Source: Larkinella insperata (GTDB lineage Bacteria > Bacteroidota > Bacteroidia > Cytophagales > Spirosomataceae). Taken from it: a DNA stretch of 64,000 nt. This document shows positions 8,719 through 20,200 of this stretch, in pieces. Below the pieces are notes generated by a model. The model saw only the letters and a list, made by a program, of their open reading frames with translations, was not told the origin of the DNA and ran no database searches. The DNA lies in the NCBI RefSeq assembly GCF_026248825.1, contig NZ_CP110973.1, positions 5,911,501-5,975,500 of the forward strand, in the 5' to 3' direction. Every line of letters starts with the position of its first letter. The first letter of the stretch is position 1. The translations under genes were made by a program, and so were the position numbers.

Positions 8719-11700
8719 AAAAGCTCCTTTTAATTTTCTCCGTGCTGGCGGCAACGCTCACCGCCAGTGCTCAGTCCACCATCCGGAAGGGTGTCAACTC
8801 CCCGCCCCTGGCGGCCCCCAAAAACGACACGACCATCCGCGAGATGGTTTACGAGGTCAACCCCACCGACCCCACCAAATCGGGTCTGCACCTGATCCGC
8901 AAGGGCAAACCCAACCAGCAGGTTTCGATTGCCCCCCAGGGCATGCCGGCGCTGCTGACGGATATCTTAAAAACAAAGCTGCCGATTTTCGTCAGCGACT
9001 TCGGCGGTGGCCCGGGCCGGACGGGTGCCCAGAACAAAGCGGCCCTGATTGCTGCGGCTGCCCGCTCCAAGGTGGTCGGATCGAAAGTCGTTATTCTGCC
9101 CATCGGCCGCATGCCGGTCGATAACTGGGACATGGCCGGGGGCGTCAGCGTCGACTCGGTGGAATTCCGGGGCTGGGGCCAGGGCAAAACTGTCCTCTTG
9201 CAAACGGCCGCGACCACCGGCGACGCCATTTTCAACCTCAAGCAGGTGCGGGGCGTGACGATCCGCGAGATGACCCTCGACGGGACGGCTGGTAACAAGC
9301 CTACGGGTTTGATCCGGATCAACGGTTCGGGCAACCTGGTGGAGCGCGTCGAGCTGGTGAACGGGAACTCCTTCTCCTATACGGTATCCGGCCGGTATAG
9401 CAACGGGGTGACCTTTGTGCCCGGTTTGACCCAGCACAACCAGGGCCGGCACTTAACGGTGCGGGGCCAGAAGTATTACCACTCGACGGGTGGAAATGGG
9501 GCCGTTTTAGCGGCTGACTCGGCGGTGTATACGACCATCGACGACGTGCTGGTGGAGGACTGTTTCTTAGGCGAAACGGGCGATTATTTCGGCGTTGACC
9601 ACGCGGTGTTCACCACGCTAAAAAACATCAAAGCCATCCGCAACGGGGCGGTGAAAAACTCCGGCTCGGGTCTGCACCTGGAAGGCGGGGAGGCTTACGA
9701 CAATATGTACACCACGGTCGAAAACTTCCTGGCGGTGGGCCATACGATCGGCGTCAGCGTCTCGGAAAACAGCCGTCTGACGATGGTCGGCCAGAACACA
9801 ATCCGGGATAGCCGCCAGGCGATCCGGGCCTACTCGGTGTACCGGCCGTCGTTTGAAAACATCGACATTATCAACTGCGGTGCGCCTGATCTGATGTCGA
9901 GTTTGACCGATGGGGTGGTGTTAAACTCTAAATCCGGGCGGTACAAAAACCTGCGGTTTATCGGCACCCAGGCGAACCTGGCCTTCAGCAACTACAACGG
10001 CGATCCCACCCAGTCGGTCTCTGAGCCGGTCGAGCTGATCGACTGCGTATTTGACCGGAAGGTTTCGGCCTCTTCGACGAACGTCGGCTCCTACTTTATG
10101 AACCTGGAGCGCTGCCGGCTGGATAACACGAGCCTCGAATGGTACAACAACGTGGGCCTGCGCCTGACGGCCACCAACTGTTTCTTCAACAACTCGGTGG
10201 CGGTGGGTGCCCGGACGATGTACGCCCGTTTCTCTGGCGGTGCGTTCTACACGACCGACAACACTAAAAACGCCATTACGCTGAACCTGGACAACTTCAA
10301 CACCAGCATCGACAACATGCGGGTGGAGGGGTATAACGCCATCGGTGACCCCGGCAAATTGACCATCGGCTACGGCATGAAGCCGGTGGGCCTGACGGTG
10401 ATGCCTGCCCTACCCGAGACGGGCTACCTCAACGGGCTGAACGGCAAGCTGGACCGCACCGGCGGCACCATGACGGGCAACCTGGTGGTGACCAACCCGG
10501 GCGCGGATGTCTACGTGCTGGCCGACCGCTTCCGCACGGCAAACGGTCTTTCCATCCAGGGCCAGGGTGGCCTGGCCGGCTACGGCTACCGCTCGGAGAG
10601 CCGGGAGATCCGGGATAACTCCAGCCTGGCCGGAACAATCACCCCGTTCAGTGTTAACCACTCGTTTCAGCCGCCCACCTTCTCGGCGACCAACCCGGGC
10701 CAGGTGATTGACAAGGCGATCAACTTCTTTATCGGGGGAGCGCCCTCACCGGGCAACAACGTGACGTTTAACAACGCCTACGCGCTGTACGTCCTGTTAG
10801 GAAAGTCGTACCTAGGCGGTACCGTTGATTTTGCCAATATCCCCACCGTGAACGGCGTACCCATCACCTCGTCCGGCGGTTCGGGCACGGTCGTTTCTGG
10901 CAACGCCTCCGACCTGGTTACGGGGAAGGTCAACGACGGCCTGCTGACGGATAACGTCGTGCTGAAAAACCAGCCGGCCAACATCACCAACCTGTACAAC
11001 TTCGGAATGCAGCCCACCATCAACGGCGTGGGCGTGCTCTCCGGAGCGGCCGGTACCGCAACTCAGTACCGCAAAGCTGATGGCACGGTGGGCACCTTCC
11101 TGGTCGATGTGCGGGGCGGTATTTCGGCCACCGGCGACGGGTTGGGTTTCAACTCGGGCAATGGTCAGTTTTCGCTCAGCTTCGACACGGCCCCCACCGC
11201 CAGCAGCACCAAGCTGCTCCGGTCGGGTACCCTGTTTAACGCCTTTGCGGCTAAACTCGATGCGGCCGCTGCTTCACCGTTTGCCCTGAGCCTGATGGAT
11301 GACGCCAACGCGGCCCAAGCCCGGGCGACGCTGGGCGTGGGAACGGGGTCAACCTTGAACAAAGCCTCCACGCTCGCCGATACGCTGGCCACCAATCTGC
11401 TCGACGCTCAGCAAACGAACCGGCTGATCGACGACAAGATTGCCAAAATGCCCCTGGACATGGAGCTGTACCTGGATTCGGCCCAGTTTGAAGGCAATAT
11501 CTTTCAGCAGAATAACGCCCCCCGGATTAAGGAGTCGTTTTTAACCAAGCTGAAGCAATCGATTTTAACCTCGGTGGAGTCGCTTCTCAATGCGATGAAG
11601 CCCGTCGCCCGGCGGCCGGAGCACATCCAGATCCAGCGGGACTATTACGGCAGCCCCAAGATTGCCGAGAACATTCCGCACTACCTGCTCAACGCCGGCA

Positions 11701-12203
11701 CGGCGATCCGCTCGGACACGATTTACTTCGCCCTGCTGCCGATCACCAAAGTCGATACGGCCGATGGTATGGGTACCTACCTCAGCCAGGTGGGTAACTT
11801 CCAAACCTTGAGCGGCCGGGAAAACCGGGGAGCCCTGTTCAAATTCAGCGCCGATCGGACGACCCTGACCCGGGTAGCCCAGACGGATACGGCCGCGGCC
11901 ATGTTCCGGGGCGGAACGACAGAGTATCGAAAAACGGCGTTTCAGTCGCGCACGATCCTGCAACCGGGCCTCTATGCAGTGGCGGTTCTGCACTCCTACA
12001 CCGGCACGGTCTCCTCGGGAAACCGGGCGCAGTTCCGCGTCATAACGGCCGGTACCGCCGCCACCAACCGGGTCGATGCCCTGGGCATGTCCCTGTTTTA
12101 TACCAAGCCCGGTACCTCGATTGCCGCTTCTTACACACTCAGCGAATTGGTCGCTGATCCCACCCGGTGGAATAGTTCGCTCTATCTAAGCCCCAACCCG
12201 TAA
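8715..12203 (+). CDS. Tail spike/fibre protein with N-terminal signal peptide and parallel beta-helix
   Basis: 1162 residues. Residues 1-20 (MKKLLLIF...ASAQ) form a textbook Sec signal peptide with an AxA-type cleavage site, odd for a virion protein. Residues about 90-590 have the turn-rich repeating pattern of a pectate-lyase-like right-handed beta-helix, opening with an Asp-Phe-Gly-Gly-Gly segment like those that begin phage tailspike helices. A tail-fibre motif (DRTGGTMTGNL) follows at about residue 578, then a repeat-like region with an ARATLGVG motif near 874-881, and a beta-rich C-terminal domain that may bind glycan. It overlaps the upstream stop by 4 bases. Expected role: host surface polysaccharide binding or depolymerisation. 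Confidence 0.75.
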   Translation: MKKLLLIFSVLAATLTASAQSTIRKGVNSPPLAAPKNDTTIREMVYEVNPTDPTKSGLHLIRKGKPNQQVSIAPQGMPALLTDILKTKLPIFVSDFGGGPGRTGAQNKAALIAAAARSKVVGSKVVILPIGRMPVDNWDMAGGVSVDSVEFRGWGQGKTVLLQTAATTGDAIFNLKQVRGVTIREMTLDGTAGNKPTGLIRINGSGNLVERVELVNGNSFSYTVSGRYSNGVTFVPGLTQHNQGRHLTVRGQKYYHSTGGNGAVLAADSAVYTTIDDVLVEDCFLGETGDYFGVDHAVFTTLKNIKAIRNGAVKNSGSGLHLEGGEAYDNMYTTVENFLAVGHTIGVSVSENSRLTMVGQNTIRDSRQAIRAYSVYRPSFENIDIINCGAPDLMSSLTDGVVLNSKSGRYKNLRFIGTQANLAFSNYNGDPTQSVSEPVELIDCVFDRKVSASSTNVGSYFMNLERCRLDNTSLEWYNNVGLRLTATNCFFNNSVAVGARTMYARFSGGAFYTTDNTKNAITLNLDNFNTSIDNMRVEGYNAIGDPGKLTIGYGMKPVGLTVMPALPETGYLNGLNGKLDRTGGTMTGNLVVTNPGADVYVLADRFRTANGLSIQGQGGLAGYGYRSESREIRDNSSLAGTITPFSVNHSFQPPTFSATNPGQVIDKAINFFIGGAPSPGNNVTFNNAYALYVLLGKSYLGGTVDFANIPTVNGVPITSSGGSGTVVSGNASDLVTGKVNDGLLTDNVVLKNQPANITNLYNFGMQPTINGVGVLSGAAGTATQYRKADGTVGTFLVDVRGGISATGDGLGFNSGNGQFSLSFDTAPTASSTKLLRSGTLFNAFAAKLDAAAASPFALSLMDDANAAQARATLGVGTGSTLNKASTLADTLATNLLDAQQTNRLIDDKIAKMPLDMELYLDSAQFEGNIFQQNNAPRIKESFLTKLKQSILTSVESLLNAMKPVARRPEHIQIQRDYYGSPKIAENIPHYLLNAGTAIRSDTIYFALLPITKVDTADGMGTYLSQVGNFQTLSGRENRGALFKFSADRTTLTRVAQTDTAAAMFRGGTTEYRKTAFQSRTILQPGLYAVAVLHSYTGTVSSGNRAQFRVITAGTAATNRVDALGMSLFYTKPGTSIAASYTLSELVADPTRWNSSLYLSPNP

Positions 12204-12205
12204 CG

Positions 12206-14767
12206 ATGAGAAAGTTTCTTTTGCTTTTAGGGCTGCTTTATACGCAGCTTTCGGTTGCCCAGATCGGGTATAAAATGACTGGCGCTATCAAACAAGGCCA
12301 GCGTAATGTGACCATTGTCAGCGGCCCGGGCAGTGCGACCGTCGTCGGTGACTTCGATGCGTCGCTGCCCGGAACGATTAACCAGGCCAACACCAGCGTG
12401 GCCGGGGAGCTGCCGGTTTCCAACGGTCAGAACGGTCTGCACATTTTCGACTACACGAAAGTGGCTAAGCCCGGCGAGTTTGTGCACATCCACGGCCAGT
12501 TTGACACGACGGCCACCGCGCACTTCTACGTGAACGGGGGCACCCGGTTTTCCCAGTTGCTGCCGCCGGTGGGCTACGTAAAAAATAAAAACAACCTGAC
12601 CGTCCAGATCCCGGTCATGACGCCCCTGGGCGAGTACAAGCTGTTTATAAAGGACGGCTCGGGCCGCTCGGAATTCGTGTGCATCAACCAGGCGGAGGGC
12701 TGGGGCATGGACTCCAAGGTGATTTACGCCGGCACCAAGTTTATGATCACCGGCGACAACCTGACGCTGGGTGACCGGCGGCCGACGCTCCGGCTTCGGG
12801 ACGTGGTTTCGGGCAGCTACCTGCCCGCTACGTTTGTTGCGGCCCGGTCGAACCGCGCGGCCACCAACTGGAAAATGCCGCTGGGCGTCACGGTTGGCCG
12901 GACGTATGAGCTGTGGGTCAGCAATGGCTACAGTGCCGAAACGAAAATGGCGCAAACCGTTAGTGCTGTCACGGCTCCGGCGAGGGACTATTTCGACATC
13001 GGAACCGGCTGGGCGGCTTATTTCCCCAAATCGCTCTACGACAACGTCTATAACCTGAAAACCGACAGCCGACTAACGACGAAAGCGACGGGTGACGGGG
13101 TTGCCAACGAACGCTCGGCCTTCCTGGAAGCGATGGCCGATGGGGCGGCTGATGGGGGCGCGGTGCTTGACTTAGGGGAAGGGACCTTCAATTTGACCAC
13201 CTCCAGCTCAAACATAAACCTGAACGTACCCGATGGGATTGTCTTTCGGGGCGCGGGCCGGGGCCGAACCACGATCCTCTACAGCGCGGCCAGCGCCACC
13301 CAGTATTTTCTCTCCATTGCGAGTGGGGACGCCCGGGTGGGCTTTGTGGGCATCACCTTTAAAAACACCGACACCGGGGCCAGTGACCTGACGTTCTCCG
13401 ACATCGAGGGCGACAACATCTTTTTTAATGACTGTGATATTCAGCTCGGCCTGGGCCGGACGATGGAAGTCAACGGCGCGGAGCACTTTGCGTTTATCCG
13501 CTCGCGGGTGGGCCAGAGTGGATCGAACGGTATACGCGGCCCCTTCCGGCTGTTTGAAACTTCCAAAGCCGTTGTGCGGGATTCCGAGATTCCCGTCACC
13601 CAGAGCTGGAGCACCTACAACTGCCGGGAGCTGTTTATCTATCGCAATGTGGTAATGCGGGACATCGCCAAGCCGAAGATCGACAACGTTATTTACCACT
13701 CGCTGACGCTGGATTTCTGCTGGAATAGCTACATCGGCGAGAACGAATTTCCGATGATCAACGGGCCGAGCCGGAAATCGGATGGATCACTGTTTCAGGA
13801 CGACGGCGAAACGATCATCTGCGAGGCCGGCGGGGCCAAATATCCCAACGGGGACACCGGTACCATCACCAGCGCCACCGCCACGGTGCTGACGGTCAAT
13901 TCCCGCTCGGGAGCCACTTCGTTTACGACTGACGTTACGGAGGACACCTGGCTGCAAATCACCTACGGCAAGGGGGAAGGGCAATTGGTGCGGGCCGTTT
14001 CCCGAACCGCCAATACCATTACGCTGGCCGAACCGCTGAAAGTGATTCCCGATGGTACTTCGGGCTATGCGACCTTGCCGCTGGGATTGAAAAATGTGAA
14101 TTTTTACAACAACAACTTTTCCAACCAGCAGCGGGCGTACTTCATCTATTTTGCCCCCTACTCGAACGTAAGGATCTACGGCGGTCTGATTAAAAATTCG
14201 CAGGGTGTGGCCATTGTCCAGATCCAGCGGTATACCGACAACCTGACAACCAAGCCTAAGTACACGCCGGGCCGGAACCTGGTGGTCGAGGACGTGGAGG
14301 TCGACGGATCGACCGATGCGGTAAATGATGGTGTGATCGGGCTGCGCTGTAATCAGGAGAAAATTCCCGATACCTGGGGACCCCAGGCGCTGAACTCCAC
14401 GTTTCGCCGGTGCAGCCTGAAAAACTCCGCGCCGACTCGCTTCGCGGAAAAAACGGCGATTGACCCGTTCCAGCCCTCGATCTACGCCCACCAGCAGTAC
14501 AACCGGGCGTCCGGTGCCCATTTCAATTTCAATTCACCGGCCAAGGTAGTCCTGAACACCTCCTTTGAGAGCTGCTCGGTGCAGGACAATGTCAGCCCCT
14601 CGTTTCAACTATCCTCCGGCGTGGCCAATACGGTGATTGCCTACCCGATTTACATCAATTCTCCCGTCTACCAGGCCAGCCAGGATATCAAGCCGGATCT
14701 CTCATCGGGCGTAGGAGGCACCATTGGAAGCACCAACACCGTCGTGGTGACCGCGCCGAATAACTAA
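12206..14767 (+). CDS. Second signal-peptide-bearing beta-helix tail spike protein
   Basis: 853 residues. A signal peptide (MRKFLLLLG...SVAQ, residues 1-19) again begins the protein. Residues about 85-250 look like two IPT/TIG-type Ig-like folds. From about residue 295 (DGVANERSAF, then DLGEGTFNL) a pectate-lyase-superfamily beta-helix begins and runs to about 800, with an inserted Thr/Ser-rich beta segment near 550-620. It lies 2 bases after the previous spike gene. The two tandem spikes share layout but no obvious sequence identity, which suggests two separate receptor specificities or enzymatic activities. Confidence 0.72.
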   Translation: MRKFLLLLGLLYTQLSVAQIGYKMTGAIKQGQRNVTIVSGPGSATVVGDFDASLPGTINQANTSVAGELPVSNGQNGLHIFDYTKVAKPGEFVHIHGQFDTTATAHFYVNGGTRFSQLLPPVGYVKNKNNLTVQIPVMTPLGEYKLFIKDGSGRSEFVCINQAEGWGMDSKVIYAGTKFMITGDNLTLGDRRPTLRLRDVVSGSYLPATFVAARSNRAATNWKMPLGVTVGRTYELWVSNGYSAETKMAQTVSAVTAPARDYFDIGTGWAAYFPKSLYDNVYNLKTDSRLTTKATGDGVANERSAFLEAMADGAADGGAVLDLGEGTFNLTTSSSNINLNVPDGIVFRGAGRGRTTILYSAASATQYFLSIASGDARVGFVGITFKNTDTGASDLTFSDIEGDNIFFNDCDIQLGLGRTMEVNGAEHFAFIRSRVGQSGSNGIRGPFRLFETSKAVVRDSEIPVTQSWSTYNCRELFIYRNVVMRDIAKPKIDNVIYHSLTLDFCWNSYIGENEFPMINGPSRKSDGSLFQDDGETIICEAGGAKYPNGDTGTITSATATVLTVNSRSGATSFTTDVTEDTWLQITYGKGEGQLVRAVSRTANTITLAEPLKVIPDGTSGYATLPLGLKNVNFYNNNFSNQQRAYFIYFAPYSNVRIYGGLIKNSQGVAIVQIQRYTDNLTTKPKYTPGRNLVVEDVEVDGSTDAVNDGVIGLRCNQEKIPDTWGPQALNSTFRRCSLKNSAPTRFAEKTAIDPFQPSIYAHQQYNRASGAHFNFNSPAKVVLNTSFESCSVQDNVSPSFQLSSGVANTVIAYPIYINSPVYQASQDIKPDLSSGVGGTIGSTNTVVVTAPNN

Positions 14768-14770
14768 TCC

Positions 14771-16774
14771 ATGATTCAAATCCGCAACCAGCAGGGCGAA
14801 TACCTTCACCTCAGCCCAGGGCAGCGCCTGACCATCGAGCAGGCGTCTACCCTGCTGATTGACGATGAGAAGACGCCCGGCTCCTTCTCCTACCCGATCC
14901 GTTTTCCCCTGGATGATCATAACCAGCGCTTTTTAGGATACGCTTACCGGCCGGACGTGCTCAACGTTAAAATGGAGCTGCCGGTGCAGGTAAACCTGCA
15001 GGGCCATTTGTACCGGCGGTGCACCATGCGCTACCGAATCAGCGATATGGTGGGCGATGGGTACCTGGTGATTGATTCGGGGGAAGTAGCCGATCGGCTG
15101 AAGAAAACCACGCTGGCCGAGCTGCTGCCGGCGGAAATGCCCTTCGGGATGAACCTGCCCTTTGTGCGTCAGGAGTTGGGCACGTGGATGCAATACTACG
15201 CCAGCCAGGCCCCGGGCCTGGAGCCGTTTACGTTCTTTCCAATCCGGGCGGACGGTTTCATGGACGACATCAAGGAGTTCAACAGCGAGAAGATGCCCGG
15301 CTACGTGCAGCGCTTTTACCTCAACAGCTTCGGCCGATCGGGCTTCCGGACGGATTCGCCAGGCAACTACGGCCTGCACGCGGTGCCCCAGTTTTACCTG
15401 GTCTACATCTTAAAGCAGATCATGGCCGGCCTGGGCTACCAACTGGAGGGCGACTGGATCGAAGATCCCGAGACCCAGCGCCTGGTGGTGATGAACAACA
15501 CGGCGATGGTGGCCAACATCAAAACCGGCGCAGTGTACAAGGTTAACCCCGGGCTGTCGGTACCGGAAATGACCGCCGGCGATTTCTTAAAAGCCGTCTG
15601 CCAGCGGTTTGGCCTGATCGTGCTTTACGACGCCAACTCCAGCTGCGCCCGGATTCGCACGTTTACCAGTATTCTAAAAAGCAATATTGTCGATCTGTCC
15701 ACTTACCAGCTCCAGGGCTACAGTGTGGAGGGGGCCGAGCAGCAGGGCTACAGCGTGCGGGATTTCATCGACGAAAAGGACCGCCTGTTTGCAAACACCC
15801 GCGTCACGCCCAAAATCGTGGGGACGGGCAAAACCGACGTGCAGCTCCGCGCGGGCGCTCCGAAGATGATCCGGGAGGCCAACGAGTTTATAAACGGCGG
15901 GATCTGGCGCACGCCCTACACCGGTGATCCGGGCAACCTGCTCGATATAATTTACAACGGCTCGAGTCGTTATCTCAAAGACGGCAAGCGCCCCAACCTG
16001 CCGTCCCTGCGGTTTGTCAGCTATAGAGGAATGCAGCCCGATTTTGTGGGCAACCTCTACCCCCAGGCGCTTTCGGATGGCCTGGATTCGCTGCTGGCCC
16101 GGGTGGGTCCGGCGACGGAATTCGATGGGCAGTTCGGCCTCTGGGAGCAGCGCTTAAAGCGGTATTATTTTTTCCGCAACAATTCCCGCAAAATCACGGC
16201 AAACCTGCTGTTGCCCGTTTCTGAATTAAGCCGGCTAAAACTTGATGAGCGGGTGGGCCTGCGCCTGGAGAGTAACATCCTGGCCGGCTACCTCATCCAG
16301 AAATTAACGTTCGAAGCGGGCAGCAGCAGCCAGGTGAAAGTGCGCCTGGAGATGCAGACGCTCCCGCCACTGCCCGAGAGCACCGACTCGCTGGGCTACG
16401 TGGAGGAGGAAACCGCACTCTGGATTCGCCTGGAGATTCAGGAAGGGGCCGCGACCTCGGTCGATACCGGCAGCTCCACGACGACCCAGACCGTCGCTCA
16501 GATCGTGGTGTATTTCTTCAAGGACCGGGCCGCTACCATCCCGGCCAACGTCACCGGCCAGCCGATCAATTTCTACATCGAGACCACCTCACAGATCGGC
16601 GGCTATACCTCCAACGTCCTGACGGCCACCGTTACCGGCAACGGCTCGGCGGTCGCCTTTAAGGATGTGATCACCTACCGGCATACTACCGACAACCGCT
16701 CCGGCGAAGTGCTCGAGGACGAAACCGTCACGTATTCGCTCGAACTCGGCCCGGGTTACAATCCTTTGTCATGA
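14771..16774 (+). CDS. Phage tail-tip/baseplate structural protein (probable)
   Basis: 667 residues, no signal peptide. The N-terminus (about residues 20-60) has the DDEKTPGSFSYPIRFPL-type segment I associate with a protein conserved in Bacteroidota prophages next to the tape measure gene; I cannot name a characterised family. The middle is alpha/beta and the last 110 residues form a Thr-rich Ig-like tail. Its stop overlaps the start of the next gene (ATGA at 16771-16774). Position next to the tape measure suggests the distal tail or baseplate hub. Confidence 0.55.
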   Translation: MIQIRNQQGEYLHLSPGQRLTIEQASTLLIDDEKTPGSFSYPIRFPLDDHNQRFLGYAYRPDVLNVKMELPVQVNLQGHLYRRCTMRYRISDMVGDGYLVIDSGEVADRLKKTTLAELLPAEMPFGMNLPFVRQELGTWMQYYASQAPGLEPFTFFPIRADGFMDDIKEFNSEKMPGYVQRFYLNSFGRSGFRTDSPGNYGLHAVPQFYLVYILKQIMAGLGYQLEGDWIEDPETQRLVVMNNTAMVANIKTGAVYKVNPGLSVPEMTAGDFLKAVCQRFGLIVLYDANSSCARIRTFTSILKSNIVDLSTYQLQGYSVEGAEQQGYSVRDFIDEKDRLFANTRVTPKIVGTGKTDVQLRAGAPKMIREANEFINGGIWRTPYTGDPGNLLDIIYNGSSRYLKDGKRPNLPSLRFVSYRGMQPDFVGNLYPQALSDGLDSLLARVGPATEFDGQFGLWEQRLKRYYFFRNNSRKITANLLLPVSELSRLKLDERVGLRLESNILAGYLIQKLTFEAGSSSQVKVRLEMQTLPPLPESTDSLGYVEEETALWIRLEIQEGAATSVDTGSSTTTQTVAQIVVYFFKDRAATIPANVTGQPINFYIETTSQIGGYTSNVLTATVTGNGSAVAFKDVITYRHTTDNRSGEVLEDETVTYSLELGPGYNPLS

Positions 16775-17259
16775 ATTATAGTGATCTGGACATCAACGCA
16801 AAAATTAACCTGAAAGCCGCCCTTCGGGCCTGGGCGAAGTATTCGGTTGATCACTTCCAGGACGAGCTGGATAAAAAGGTATACCGGAGTAAGGTGCTCA
16901 CCCGTAAAAAAGGGGGTCGCGATAGCAAAGGGCGGTTTACCTCCGCTCCTCCCCGCCGTTCCGGAGCCCTGCGCAAATCCTGGTGGACGTCCGTCCAGGG
17001 CGACCGCGTCACCCTTCTATTTCTGCAGTACGGCCGCTACGTCGATATGGGCGTGGGCAAGGGCGTCAGTCACACGGATCGGGTGGTCAGCCGCCTGATC
17101 CGCGATGACGCCCCGGGCCGGCGCAGAAAGCCCTGGTATAGTAAACGCAAAGGCTACGAGATCCGACGCCTGCGCGAAATTCTCACCCAAATGCACGTTT
17201 CGATCCCCGTCGACGCGATCGAAAACGCCCTCACTTTCTCCGTAAACTTATCCGTCTAG
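16771..17259 (+). CDS. Small basic phage morphogenesis protein
   Basis: 162 residues, strongly basic (clusters such as RKKGGR, RRRKPWYSKRK). The YGRYVDMGVGKG segment near residues 88-99 resembles the conserved turn in HK97-gp10-like and phage virion morphogenesis proteins, which help complete the tail or neck. That link is tentative. It starts inside the upstream stop codon and ends 7 bases before the tape measure gene, so it is probably translated with both. Confidence 0.55.
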   Translation: MNYSDLDINAKINLKAALRAWAKYSVDHFQDELDKKVYRSKVLTRKKGGRDSKGRFTSAPPRRSGALRKSWWTSVQGDRVTLLFLQYGRYVDMGVGKGVSHTDRVVSRLIRDDAPGRRRKPWYSKRKGYEIRRLREILTQMHVSIPVDAIENALTFSVNLSV

Positions 17260-17266
17260 CCACCTC

Positions 17267-20200
17267 ATGGCCAACCAGAACGAACGAGCCGTTATCGACT
17301 TAGTCATTAATGGCAAACAGTCCGAAACCACCCTGAAAGAAGTAGCCACCGCGGCCGTCAATGCTCGCAAAGAGCTGAACAAAATGCGGGAAAGCGACAA
17401 CCCACAGGCGTATGCCGCCAAAGTTGCCCAGGTCAAAGCCCTCAACCAGGCGATGGCCGACCACAACGAGAAGCTGCGGGCGACGCGCAAAGCCACCGAC
17501 GACTGGGGGCTGAGCTGGAAAAGCATTGCCCAGGGCGTGCTCGGGGGAAATGCCCTGACGGCTGGTTTCAATATGCTGTTGTCAGTCGGTCCCAAAGTGC
17601 TCGACCAGGGCATGAAGATCAAGGACAGTTTTGCCGACATTGGCAAGGCCACCGGGCTATCGGACGGGGAGGTTAAAAAGCTCAATGAGAGTCTGAAACA
17701 GATCAACACCCGCACGGCCACCGAGGAGCTGCGCAACATTGCGGTGGTGGGTGGCCAGCTCGGGGTGACCAATGATCAGCTGCTGGGCTTTGTGGAAAAC
17801 GCCGACAAAGCCGTCGTCGCCCTGGGCGATGAATTCAGTGGTGGCGTTGAGGAGGTTTCCAAGTCGATCGGTGGGATGGCAAAGCTATTCAAGGAAACCA
17901 AGGACATGGACATCGGGCCGGCCATCAACAACATCGGTAGCGCCCTCAACGAACTGGGAGCCGCCGGATCAGCGACCGCTCCGGTGGTGGCCGAGTTCAC
18001 GACTCGCATGGGGCAGCTCGGCGATCTATCCCCCCAGATCAGCGAGACGATGGGCCTGGGTGCCGCCCTGCAGGAGCTGGGCCTGAGTGCTGAAATTGGT
18101 GCTGGCGGTTTATCGAATATTTTGTTAACCGCGGCTAAAGACACCGCTACGTTTGCTAAGCAGCTCGGTCTGTCGGAGCAGGCCATGAAGGAGCTGATCA
18201 ACACCAACCCCAACGAATTTTTACTGAAACTAGCCGAGTCGCTGAAGAACCTGCCGGCGGATCAGCAGGCCAAGGCCCTCGACGCCCTGGGCATCAAATC
18301 CCAGGAGGCTACGAAGGTAATGTCGCTCTTAGCCAACCAGACCGATATGGTCCGCCAGAAGCAGGAGCTGGCCAGCAAGGCAATGGCCGAGGGCACCAGT
18401 TTGACCAATGAGTTCAATAAAAAGAATTTTGACCTGGCGGTTAATTTAAAGCGCATCCGGGAGTGGGTAGATAATCTTTTGCAGGGCGACGGCATTCAGG
18501 GCCTGGCGGCTGCTTTTGTGGAAGCGACCACCCGAGTACTGGGCCTGACGACGGCCAGCGAAGCGGCCACGAAAGAATTTAACCGGCAGAAATCGGAGGT
18601 TGAAAACCTAGAAAAAACGTTGCCTGGCCTGGCCAAACGCCACGACGAGCTGAAAAGCAAATCCAAGTTGAATAAAGAAGAGCAGGAGGAACTGAAAAAG
18701 GTGGTGGCCCAGATCGCCGAGACCGTTCCCTCAGCCGTCACCGAGTGGGATGAATACGGCCGGGCGCTGGGCGTCAACACCCAGAAAGCCCGGGAATTTA
18801 TCAAGACGCAGCGCGCGCTGCTGGAGTATCAAAACCGTGATGCAATCGAGGAATCAGAGTCGGAACTGGAGCGGCTCGAACGTCGGCAGAAAACCCTCCA
18901 GGCGAAGCTAAAATCCGGGAAGGAGAGCTACACTACCACCGGCGGCATTGTCGAGTCGACGATGACCAACGAGCAGATCGCCGGCTACGTCAAAGATTTA
19001 ACCAAGGTGTCCGCCGAAGCGGATAACGTCCGGGCGCGGCTCAAGGGTTTGAAAGGTGAAATGCTGGAGACAGCGGCCGCTCCTGCTCCGGGTGCTGGAA
19101 AGCCCACACCTGGCCAGCCCAAAACCGGCACCTCAACCTTGGAAACCAAAGAGCAGGAATCAGCCCGGAAGTCTAAAATCAAAGCCGCCGAAAAAGCCGA
19201 AGACGATCTGGAGAAAATGTTGGCCACCGCCCGGGCGAAACACGAAGAATCCCTGCACAACGAGTTCGGCAAAGAGCAGCTGCTGTTTGGGCAGAAATAT
19301 TCGAAAATGTACGAGCTGGCCAAGGGCAATAAGGACCAGATGGCCCAGATTACCGAGCTGATGTACAAGGAGCTGGCCGACATTGAGGCCCGCGAGGCTG
19401 AGCGCCAAAAGGTCAAGCGCGAGGCTGAAATGAAAGCCAAAGTCAAGGCGTCGGAAGAAGCCCTGGAGCTGGTGATGGAGAATAAAAAATCCGAACTGGC
19501 CCTGGACGTGGCGGGTAAAAAAGTAACGGCCGAGGATGCCAAGACCCGGGAGCTGGAGCTGGAGCAGACTTACCTGGAGGCCAAGCGCCTGCTGTATGAG
19601 GGCTATTACCAGCAGCTTGAAGCCCTCGGGTTTACCGATAAGGAAAAACAGACGGCCATCGCCGAAGAAAAAAAGGCCAACCTGGCCAAGATCGACCAGG
19701 ACATTGCTCAGTCCACGACGGACCAGACGCTGAGCCGAATGGATGCGGCCGAATCCTACAAACAGAAAACGCTGGAGGTTAACACCTACGTCAAGGAGGC
19801 CGAGTTTGACCTGGTGGCCGCCAAACGCGAAGCAGCCGCCCAGGGCCTGGCCATCCTGTCGAGTTTCTTCAAAGAATCTTCCGGGATTCAAAAAGCCTTG
19901 TTTGTAGCGGAGAAGGCGTTTGCGATCGGCGGGATTATCGTGTCACTCCAGAAGCAACTGGCCGCAATCAGCCTGGCCGCTGCTGAGCAGGCCGCGCAGG
20001 CCAGCGCAATCCCGATTGTGGGGCCGGCCCTGGCGGCAGCCGCCAAAGCGGCCGGAATTAAAAATGCCCTGGCCGCAAAGGTGCAGGCGGGGATGAGCAT
20101 CGCCACCATCGCCGGGCAAACCATCCAGGGCGTGGCCATGAAAGCGGCCGGGGGTTTTACCGACGTGGAGACGATGTACGGCAACCCTTCCGGCTTCGTC

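Noticed and set aside
8715..17259. Invertible tail-fibre cassette for the serine recombinase
   Set aside because: No inverted crossover-like repeats or partial duplicate fibre ends were found in the fibre genes.
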